From: Ephydatia muelleri
Lineage: Eukaryota > Porifera > Demospongiae > Spongillida > Spongillidae
Direction: 5' to 3'
DNA: 64,000 bases
Assembly: GCA_013339895.1 (NCBI GenBank)
Contig: JABACO010000023.1
Span: 2,044,444 to 2,108,443 of the forward strand
The position numbers were made by a program, and so were the translations under genes. The notes under the pieces are model-generated. The model had not been told where the DNA came from, searched no databases, and saw nothing but the letters and a program-made list of their open reading frames with translations. Positions 27,201 through 38,400 of this stretch are shown in pieces; positions within the stretch are counted from its first letter, which is position 1, and each line of letters starts with the position of its first letter.

Positions 27201-30200
27201 GTGAACACGCCTCCAAACTCCTCAGCCTGCTTCCTGTCCATCAATGCCTCGGTCGTTGGCCGCGGCAACCAGGTCCCCTCTGCTGACACCTTCTACATTG
27301 GATTCGGAGTGTTCGGCACGGATCCTCGCGTGCAAGCTGGGTTTGACCTAACCACGGCGTACAGCCACACTGCCATCAGGGTCTCCCTCTCCGCAGGGCA
27401 GCTGCCCCCTACCCTGAATGGCGGGTTCTTCGAATCTGTGCCAGCCACCAGCCCTTCCCGGGGCACATATAGGGTCACGCTGGCATCAGGCGTCACAGGT
27501 CAGAACCTGGGTGTGATCATCTACCAGGTGCAGAAGGATGCTTACGGATCCCTCCTCGATGGCTCCGGTTATGTGGGTTGCGGCTCTGGAGCCATACCCT
27601 TGCAGTTCCCTGAAGCTGTCAATGTCACCATCGGCAGTTCAGCGGGTCCCATCTCCTTCGTGAAACCGAACGGCTTCAGTCCTATCGTTGCATTCAACCA
27701 AACTCTGACATCCTACGACTGCTACAGCAACAGTACCCCCATGGTCCCAAGTATAAACGCGAGCGTCTGGGAGAACGCTACCGCAGGGACCATCGTAGTG
27801 GACAGCATCAAGGTTACGGACGGCAGCCAGAACTTGAGTGCCTACAGCTTCTTCTTCTACCAACCTGCGAACGAGACCCTGCAAGCCTTCTCCATCAATG
27901 CATCCACCGGGCAGATACAGGTGATAGGGGCTCTGGACCGGGAGAGGGTGCAGGTGTACCACATAGGGGTCGGAGTTAGGAACGTGAGGTCTCTTAATGT
28001 CCCGGTCACTTACATCGAAGTGGTTGTGACGGTCCTCGACGTGAACGACAACGCACCCGTGTTTGGCGTGGAACACTACACCTTCTCTGTCCCAGAGAAC
28101 GAACTGATTGGCTACTTTGTCGGCATCGTCAGCGCTACAGACAAGGACCTTGGTCTCAACGCGCTGGTCTCGTACGCGCTCCTTAACAGTGCAAACTTCA
28201 GTGTAAACAGCTCCACCGGGGAGATACGCACGACATCCGTCTTCGACTATGAAGTTCAAACTGTGTACAATTTTGCTGTCGTGGCAACGGATCACGGTGT
28301 GCCGCCACTTTCAACCACTGTTAATGTAACCGTGAACATTATTCCAGTCAATGACAATCCCCCCCAGTGTAGGAGCAGTTTCCTGTGGAGCGGGGTGGAC
28401 GAGGGTCCAACCAACAACACATTCGTCCTCGCAGTTGTAGCTACCGATGCTGACAAGGGACCTAACCCAGCGGACTGGTTAATTTACTACGAAGTTCTCC
28501 CTGGCAGTCCTTACTACTTCCAGGTGAATATGACCAGTGGTGATATCTACACCAGAAATGCTGTCTTCAACCGCTCTGTGTCATCAGTTTACAACTTCAC
28601 TGTGAAAGCCTTCAACGCAGACCAGTTATTTAACTGCACGACACAGATCAGCATATTCGTCAGGGAGCAACCGAGGTTCAACTTCAGCACTAGCTCGAAT
28701 GGGTATCAGCTTGGAAATGTGCAGACCCTTTCTGCAGCCAATGGTTACACTTACTTCGCACGTAAGATTGCCCTTCTTGGAGACGATTTGGTCCTGAGCG
28801 GGTCCATTGGTGATCACAGCAATGCAGCCACTTACAAGCGAGCCCAGTCTCCCGTCCAATTGGACGGAACTCTTCAGCAGAGTGAGGTCTGGTGTAACAG
28901 AAGTCTGGTGTCAGCCATCATCCAGCTCCGTGACGTTGAATTCTCCACTGCCATAAACAGTACCCCAGTCTATCTGCGCTTGTCCCAGTCCGATGGCTTA
29001 AGTGTCAGCGGCGTCCCCACGCCATGCGGCCTGCCTGATCTGGATGGCATCTGCCAAATCTCTGTAGAGGTGCCAGCGTCGTGGTTCAGTGCCCGAGACA
29101 CTAACGTCACTGTGACATATGTGATCGGAGGGAACAGCAATCTGCACCAGCCCGAAGTGGTCACACTGAAAGCCATTCCTGTGACCTCCACAGCACCGTG
29201 GGATGCAGTGACAGCGAAATTACCTACCCACACTGTCTATTCCTGCGAAACGTTCAATGTCTCCGTACAGGTGGGCGTCGGTGTCATCGCCTTGGACCTC
29301 GTCCTTGCCCTGCCGGACAGTGTAGCCAAGAGCGAACTAATCAGCCAGTCCCCATGGTCGTGTGGCATCAACAGTTCTTACCATGGCAACTATTCCGTGG
29401 TCTGCCTTCGGATGGAGACTACCTTCGTTTCTGCCACCAGCGAACGAGAGGAAGTCTTCACCCTTCTCGTGACTTTAGACACTATCGATACTAAAACCAG
29501 GCTAACCATCGGAGGGGAAGCAGTGTCCATCTTTGCATCAGATGGCCTCGTCAGTAGCAAGCCTACTGCAGTAATGTTCAACAGCAGACACGGCACCACT
29601 CTCTCGACGGCCTACGTGTATGTGGAACCCATCACTGTCCTGGGTCTCTTGGCTGCTGCAAACCGCAGTGAGCTGGTCAATTTGGCACCACTGTGGAGTT
29701 TTAGTAAGGCGATTCCAATGCGTGTGTATGCCGTGTACAACGTTCCACTTCTGTATGATACTATCACCACGGCAACGTGCAGCATCACAGGACCAGCTGT
29801 CAACGTGGATCCCAACTGCAGCACACTGCGGCTGTCCAGTACCAACTACGGGAGTGGCAATCCAGTGAACGTGAGAGTCTCCATGGCATCCAAATCCTTC
29901 CTCCTGCCTCTCAGAGTGTGGTACCCCACCAACATAAGGCTGTTCGTTTCAGATACAGAGCTCAACTCCATCGCTGGTGCCAACTGCCAATCCCCAGTCT
30001 ATCAGACCACCTTTGCCAGCATCTATGCCACACTGGTGGCAGGAAACTCCACCATAGACGTTGATGTGACTGACAAGATCCCCAGTGGCAGTGTTCTAAG
30101 TAACAGCAGCCATGTAGTAGAAGTGAATGGAAACGTCTTGGAGGGCATATCACCAGGTGAATCATTTATCACCATGGCCAGTGGTGCAGCCACTCCGGTT

Positions 30201-33200
30201 AGAGTCACGGTCACCAACCAGCCAACGTTCGCGTATTCCTTTGTGCCAGCCATCTTTGCGTCTCTTGGCGTTGCTCTGGTACCCGCCCCTGACAGCTCGA
30301 TCCGGATGGAAGCTTTGGCAACCTTGACACCATTCTCCAGGCGCGCAAACAGTACGGGTTATGTGTCTGCCTATGTCCAGTTCACGGACGGCACAAGGTA
30401 CTACGTCCCTGAAAACCGCCTGGCAGTGAACACCTCTGACCCTTCGGTCGTTTCAACAGATACGATCAGCACAATCCACTCTCTGAACAATAACGGGTCA
30501 TCTTACGTCAACGTGTTTTGGACTCCCATGGCTTGTTCCAGTCCCGTTGGCGTGGCCAGAATTCTCGTGAACGTCACCGCTCTGACACCCAGCCACCTCG
30601 TCGTGACGGCCGATCAAACGGTACTCCTGCGATCTCACGGACTTGCAGTGCCTGGTTTTTCGAACTCTACCACACTCCACGCGGAGCTGTACTTCACGGA
30701 TGGCACGTCCCTCGATGTCACTTCGGACTCCGGTACTAGCTACACCCCTGACATACTGGCACTTAACACCTCTGCAGACAAAAATAATGTGTTTGCAGCA
30801 CGCCCGTATGCCAATGCACCAAACGTTACAATCACAGTCAAATACACGGCAGCCTCCGGCGCATCAGTCAGTGCGAGTGTGCCCTTCAAACTGCTAGGCA
30901 TCCACAGTATCACCGCGTCAACAGTCCACTATCCTTCACCCAGCGGGTCACCCCCTTCGACGGCCTCTTCTATCCTCTGCCTCCTTCATTGCGAAACATC
31001 GCAGGCTCTCTTCCAGCAGGTGCGCATTACTGCAGCTGCCACCCTCACCGATTCGTCTGTGATCCCTCTGGATGCTGCTACAGGGTTGCAGTACAGCATC
31101 AGCTACACTGACTACTCCTTCAATCAGTCGAGTGGAGTCGTGACCCTGTACGGCAATGCCAGCAATGGATCATTCTGGGTTTCCGTGTCGAGCCCAGCAC
31201 CACCGCTACCACAACAGTCAACAATTTCAGTCCCTGTTTCCAAAACTGCTCCCAGTGTATCCTCCGTCACCCTCTCCGTACGGGACGTTGATGGCCTCCG
31301 AAAGAGACTGGTCGTCAACCTGGGCTTCAGTGACAGCAGCTCTATAGATGACATCTTTAGCTACGCTCCGGCCCTCATCTCCACACTCCAGCTGTCCGTA
31401 AACCCGAACCACACGGCGTCTCTCGACATCAGCACCGGCTACATCACGGTCACCGACAACTACTACAACTTGACAACCATAACCGCCACTTGGAACGGAG
31501 GTCAGACCTCCGTGTCCTTCCCTACCAACCTTCCTGCCCAGGTGGGCCAGCTGGATCTCGGCAGCCTCACCGGCCTTCCCCAGAGTCCCGTCGCCGTGGG
31601 AGACACCTTCACCGTGGACGTGCGCGCAAACGTCGGCAGCCATGACCTGGGCGCGATAGAAGTAGGCGTGGCCTATGGGGCCCTCCTGGAGTTGGTCAGC
31701 GCCCATACCACCCTACCAGGTTACTGCGCACTGTCAGATCGCTTCCAAGGGACGGGCAATGTGGTCCACTTTGCCTGTCTGACACTGGGCTCGGTGGTTA
31801 GCGGAGAGCCGGTCGTGGCCCAGCTGACCTTCAGGGCCCTAAAAGCCGGCGTGAATAGGATCCAGGCAACTCTTTACGTGTGCGACACCAGCGGACCGTC
31901 CCCCACGAGGATCGGAGCATCGTTCGCACCTCAACGGATGGACGTCCTCATCGGAACGAATGCGATCACAGTCGAAGAGAGGGTGTTGCCCCCCGTTGGG
32001 CACAACATCACCGGACTGGGAGACGCCAACAGGGACGGAATCCTGGACGTTAGGGACGCTGCCTACGTGGCCCAGTACCTCCTTGACAACGTGGCGACGG
32101 AAGGGCTGAGGCTGTCGGCCGCCTTGGAGAAGATGGACGTCAACCACAACGGGGTGGTAGATTCTGGGGACGCGCTATACCTCGTCCGCGTGGCCTCTAA
32201 CCTCCTCCCCATCGTCACTAACTACACCATTACCACCGTTAGCATTCAGGACTGCCTTCTGCAGATCAGGGTCACCACCCGACTGGGTCCCGAGGATGGC
32301 CACACCTACTTGTACGCCCTCCTGACCTACCCGACCTTTGCAGGTGCCCAGTCCCAACCTTACACCCCGCCGGTATGGGTGGGACAGAACGCCACCCTCT
32401 ACAGAGCCAACGAAACCGTCCCGGGAGTGCACACCGTGACCCTCTACACCAAACTGAGTGCCAACCAGCCCGATGTGGGCCTCTCGCTGCTGCTGCGTAC
32501 CATCGGCAGCAGCAATAGCTCCCTGTTGGACCGGTTCGTTGCCCTCACCTCGGCCCCAGGAGTGGTCGGGGGTCAGCACCTTGCCACGATCGCCGACGTT
32601 GTCCTCGGCAACCCCTTCGCCTCCGCGCCACCCGCCAGGGTAGGCGAGTGGACGGGATTCAGCCCTCTGAAGGTCTTCACCAACGACTACAGCTCGGACG
32701 TGTGCCAGTCAAACTACACCATCACTATCACCAAGACATTCACGGGGGTGGCGCGGGCCGACCATCCCATCCCGACCACGGGTCTCGACGTGAGGGCCAC
32801 GGAACTGGGATTGGACGTCACCGCGGACGGGTCGCTCAACGTCACCAGACCCATTGGCAAGGCCACCTCCCCCTTGAGTCCCCTCGTGTTCACCACCGGA
32901 GCCAGCTTCCTCATCCTCACCGTCACGGATGTCAACACCAACGCCCCGCGTTTCCAACCGAGCGACGACTACAGCTTCTATGTGGATGAGGATACCATCC
33001 CTGGAACGTTGATAGCACGTCTTGTGGCCAACGACAGTGACGCGGACCTGAACGCATTGGTCACTTACCGGTTGAATGACCCTTTCAAATCTTTTGAGGT
33101 CAGCAGTACAACGGGTGAACTTTTCCTGTCACAGAAGCTCGTAAGAGGTGTGGAGTACACTTTCCATGTGATTGCCATGGACAGCGCCGTTCCGCCGATG

Positions 33201-34545
33201 ACCCGCCTGAGCAGCAACGCCACTGTAACCATAGTGATCGTGGAGCGGCAGGACATCAGGTTCAACGCAGGTGGCGTCGGCTTCCTCGTGGGCCCAACCC
33301 TGCACACCATCGGCAGGACCACATTCTCCCAGACCGTAGACTACCTGCAAGGAGGGGACCTCGTGGGCACCACACAAGCCCAGGCCTCTCTCAACAACCT
33401 ACTCCCACCTTACGGAGCCACGGTCGCCGTGCCGACACGCCCACGACCGGCACAACGCCTCTGTGCCCGGCTGCTCCAGGAGAAGGTGCACTCCAGCCAG
33501 AAGACAGTGACTGTCTTTGTCAGAGTGGTGGACAGGAGGCAGCTGGCGGCTGACCCCTCCACGATCCGAGTCGACGTGGTGCCACCAGATACCTTCAACG
33601 GGCCAACCATCATATCCAACACCTGCACTACCTCGAACGACAAACTCGGCTACTGCGTTGCTACCGTTGGTCCCCTTCCTGATGCCTGGTTTGCCAGAAC
33701 TATCGTCGACACCACCAACGACTTTGTCAAAGTGAGCGCTGCGCTCCTGACCAATGGGACGCAGGAGCAGGAAACCACGGTGGGTAGAATACCCATCGAG
33801 GCTGCTCCAAGCTATGCGGCCAGTTTCCTGCGCTCGCCAACGGTTGCCCAACTGGTGGGCCCGTCGCACAATGTGTCTGCAGGAGAGACCTTCCTCGTCA
33901 GCCTGTGGGTGGCTCCATGGCTGACCTTGCAGTACGAGAGCGTGTCCTTCTCCCTCAATGCCCTACAGCAATCCCAGGCTACTCAATTCCATTTCACTTG
34001 GGACACAGCATCGTGGTCATGCGGTGAGTAATATTTGGCGGGTCTGTGGGGTGATTTGACTGTGACGTGTCCTCTCTAATCCCCTCAATACCCCAATCCC
34101 TCTCTGCAAAACAGCTGTCCAAAGTTTGCGAGTCAATTGCACAAGGCAAACATTGAGCCTGGTGTCACTGAAGCTTCTCGACATTGAAATCACTGCTGGA
34201 CCTAATCTGACCACGGGAGTCAGTAGCATCTCGGGCACAGTCTCCTTCCTCCCCCCAACGAGCATAACCAACACACCAGTACAGGTATGCTATGCTCATT
34301 CACATGTATCGCATTACAGGCCCTTTATGTTTTGCATGTGTAGTACAAGAAAATTGTTCTATATAAATTGCTGATTTATCAGTAAAGTTAAAAAAAGTTA
34401 ATAAACTTGCCCTTTCACTCTCAAATTCACCACTTGTGTTAATTTGTAGTGTTACTATAAACTGTTTCAAATTGCTGTATAAAAATGTCTGTTTCATATA
34501 AACCATGGTCAAAAGCCAGTTTTACATTAAGAATTTATCCTTAAG

Positions 34546-34606
<61 letters not shown>

Positions 34607-35369
34607 AACATCTGCACACAGGCACACACACAAACATCTGCACACAGGCACACACACACACACACAAACACAAACATCTGCACACAGGCACACACACAAA
34701 CATCTGCACACAGGCACACACATATAAACCTGTCTCAGGGATGCAGTTACAATCTACCATAAAGCCATGCATGTGTGAGTGATTTATTTTTCCTCCTCCC
34801 CAAGACCACATACCACACCACAGGGAAGATTCCTCTGTATTTCTTTGCCGTCGCCTCTTCGCTGGACCTGGTGAATGTAAACACACTCTCTGGAGGAACC
34901 GATAGCGCCCTCGTGCATGTGTACAGTGTCCTCCACACTGGTGAAGTGAGCACCACCACGGAACTCTTTACCTGCACCACTACCAGCAGCTCTGCAATAG
35001 GTCTGTGAGTGGGAATTTGTGCTCACGAAAGGGGTGGAGAAGTGGACTATGGGGGGAGAAGTGGACTATGGGGGGAGAAGTGGACTATGGGGGGAGAAGT
35101 GGACTATGGGGGGAGAAGTGGACTATGGGGGGAGAAGTGGACTATGGGGGGAGAAGTGGACTATGGGGGGAGAAATGGGGGGAGAAGGGGTACATGCACA
35201 TTTGGGAGGACTAAGAGATGATGTGGTGAATGACGCCAGGGGCATACTGCATGAGGGTTCTCTCGCCTACCCATCCATAATACATAATAGGGTGCTGGAT
35301 TAGAAAAGAGATTATGCAAGAGTGCATGGTTAATTCTTTCCTGCTTTTGACAAGATTTTCCTTTCTCTC

Positions 35370-35406
<37 letters not shown>

Positions 35407-38400
35407 GCCAGTCAAGGTTGCACTGTCACACTGCAGCCCCAGGCATCCTTAACATGGACTGGCCCTGTTCCCATCAGTGTCAGTGTTGCCTCAGGGACAC
35501 TTCAACCTCTCTGCCCCTCTGGGGAGGCTGTCTCCATTTATGCCTGGCACATCTACCCAGAAACCACGTGGCTCAGCATCGCTGATCACACTTTGCAGAA
35601 GGTGTGCGGCAGCTACGAGTCAACTGCTGTCATCGCCAGTGCCCAGCTGTCACGCACGGATGGAAATGTAACAGTCAACTTGCTACCCTTCATAAAAGAC
35701 AAGGTGAGTTGTGTAACGACATTTCCCAGAGCCAAGGAGTCACCCTTTGCTTGTTACTCTCTCCTCTTCCTTCTTCTGTCTTCTCCTTCCATCTCCTCTC
35801 TCCTTCCATCTCCTCTCTCCTTCCATCTCCTCTCTCCTTCCATCTCCTCTCTCCTTCCATCTCCTCTCTCCTTCCATCTCCTCTCTCCTTCATCTCCTCT
35901 CTCCTTCCATCTCCTCTCTCCTTCCATCTCCTCTCTCCTTCCATCTCCTCTCTCCTTCCATCTCCTCTCTCCTTCCATCTCCTCTCTCCTTCCATCTCCT
36001 CTCTCCTTCCATCTCCTCTCTCCTTCATCTCCTCTCTCCTTCCATCTCCTCTCTCCTTCCATCTCCTCTCTTCTTCCATCCCCTCTCCTACAACCCCCAG
36101 CTGACGTCCACCAACAACAGTATTCTCTCAGTTGCCAATGGCGTGGTGACAGCACACAACCCAGGCACCGCTCGGCTGCAACTTGGCAACACCCACATCA
36201 CCACGTCTGACATCACAGTCACCGACGACAATTTGGACGTGCTTAAACTAGACCCACTTCCTCTCCTGTACCAACTAACAATGGCCACAGACTCCCTCCC
36301 TTCGTCGCCATCCCAGAGCACCCTTACCGTGGAGCTCCTCACCGAGCTGCTTGTGGACGAGCAAGTGGAGGTGACAGCCTCCCTGTTGCCAAGCGACGGT
36401 CACCGTGTGGCGGTGGCCCCGTCAAGGCTCGTGCTGAGCACAGCGCAAACAGGCATGGTGAGCGTCGGCGCTGGCCCCTATATCAACAGCACGAGTGCCG
36501 GGAGTGTCTCTGTCAACGTCAGTACACAGTGCAGTGGCAACACCTTGCATGCCTCGCTGGCGCTGAACATCACCAACCCCTCTGCTCCAGTGTTTCAACC
36601 ACACCAAGACAGCATTACGGTCTTCGAGAATGTCAGCATCGGCAACTCCGTCTTTGCCACAAACACCTACCTTTCCAACGCGAAACTTGTCCACCTCTTA
36701 CGCTACTCCCTCGCTGGTGGCCAGCAGACGTTCTCCATAGATTCCAACACGGGTGTGGTCAGGGTTACTGGCCTATTGGACTATGCCTCTGTTCCCAGCT
36801 ACAAACTCAACATCACAGGAACCGACTACAGAGGTCGAAGCGATCTACTGCAGGTAGGACATATTTGCGCATAATATCAGTACATATTTACAGTGCTGTT
36901 CCATTCTCCTCCCTCTATTCACCCCCCCCCCCCCCTCCCCAGCTAATCGTAAATGTAGTGGCAGTGAGTAAGGTTCCCGTCTGTCAAACACCGCAGTCTC
37001 TTCGATTGATGAGAAATGCCACAGTTGGCTCATGCGTCATGGTTCCTCAAACACTCAACTTCTCCTGTACCCCTGTTGTGACCACTGTGGTTACCAACTC
37101 CCAGGTGGTCTTTGGCCTGGACAAGCAGGACTATTTCACACTGGACCCAACTAAAGGATTGCTCACAGTAGCTCAGTACGACCTTAAATAAATACATTTA
37201 CATCAAAGCTTAACTATGGCATCCGATAATTTGATGTTTGATCGTCCCCCCCCCCCCTCACTTCCTCTCTTTATCCACTTGTAGGTCACTGCCATCGACA
37301 CTTAACCAGCTCAGCTACATCGCGTCGGCCACAGTTCCACCTTCACTGACCTCCAAGTGCCCGTTGTCTGTGCTGCTGTACAACTTCACGGACACAGTGG
37401 ATGTGACAGTGCAGATCAAAGACACAAACCAATTCAACCTGCAGCTGTTCGAGGCCATCCTGGCGAAAACCCTAAACATTAGCGTCATGGCAACCCAACT
37501 GACCAGAAGCAGGTGTGTGCCCCACCCCCACCCCATTCGTGCACTTGTGTGCCCCACCCCCACCCCATTCGTGCACTTGTGTTCCTATTCCAAATGTAGC
37601 TCACCTCCCCTTCTGCCTCCCTTTCACTCACCCTCGATATGCAGCACAACGCTGGTTATCCAATTGTTCGCCACTGATGGCTCTGCTTCAATTTTGGACC
37701 CCAACACCCTCGCTGAACTGCTTAACGGCAGTTTGAATGCCCTCAACCAATACAGTGCCTACTTCACAGTACAAGTAATGCAGTCGCACACTGCCGTAAA
37801 TAGCGGAATGGTCTGATACCGCACAATTTTGCTTCCACCTCCGCAGAAAATATCAAGCAACGGCCTTAAGCCGGTCTCGCGTCCCTTCCCATCATGGGCC
37901 GTGGCTGTGATTGTTGTGGTCAATTCAGTCATCATTATATCTGTACTACTACTGATACTGGTATTAGCGTCACGGAGATACTCAAGGTAACAAATTATTT
38001 TTGACAGAAAATAGTCCATTCTATCTTCATCACATGTTTACAGACTTGTTAGAGAAGAACAACAGCGAAAACTGAACACAAACTCTTCCAAACAAAACGA
38101 CCACGAATTAATGGAAATGCCAGACAAACCTCCAAAACTGAGACAAGTTGATTCGTTTGACACCGATAGAGGTAACCCTTTCTTCTGTGTGCGTATATCA
38201 GTCATACTCAGGCCAACATGCAACCTCCTCCTCCCCTTACCACCCCTCCTCCCCACAGAACCCTTAGTTGTTGAAACCGGGGGGATCGTGCAGGACGACA
38301 GGGCCCTCGTCTACAGACGCACCACACTCGTCGAAGAGCTGCCCTCACAGGACGCAGAGTTCCAGAGCAAGAGGGTGAAAACAGTGATCGATGAGACCAG

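Larger units (their letters stand above)
11553..34023 (+). other. Giant internal exon, 22,471 nt
   Basis: The reading frame is open from the acceptor at 11551-11552 to the donor GTGAGT at 34024 without a stop. It joins in phase to the preceding exon (GLSSE then VAYSLQ) and the next (WSCG then AVQSLR). Domain spacing is regular throughout, so no in-frame intron is suspected. The exons on either side are 52 to 1,156 nt. Confidence 0.93.
33250..36590 (+). other. TMEM132-like module 4, without cohesin or dockerin
   Basis: It starts at [15 protein letters not shown], has [15 protein letters not shown] (about 33684) and then crosses into exons 15 to 18. The 'WVPRLPL' region is represented by [18 protein letters not shown] (about 35550) and KVCG. 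At least one BIG-like domain follows. Unlike modules 1 to 3, it is interrupted by introns and lacks the cohesin-like and dockerin-like domains. Confidence 0.7.

Noticed and set aside
20560-32205. Dockerin and cohesin domains as a sign of bacterial contamination or recent transfer
   Set aside because: They lie inside one open frame with cadherin repeats, and that frame joins in phase to spliced exons on both sides. Cohesin-bearing cadherins are known from choanoflagellates and sponges.
12185-33869. Many antisense and other-frame ORFs of 60-220 codons over the giant exon
   Set aside because: They are shadows of a long GC-balanced coding region, with no recognisable protein features or splice context.
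11553-34023. Hidden introns within the 22.5 kb exon
   Set aside because: Cadherin repeats and module landmarks stay evenly spaced, and no in-frame low-complexity or non-domain insertion was found.
35690-36155. Arg/Glu-rich minus-strand ORFs and Ser/Pro-rich plus-strand ORFs
   Set aside because: They are translation of the 15-bp pyrimidine repeat in a cadherin intron.
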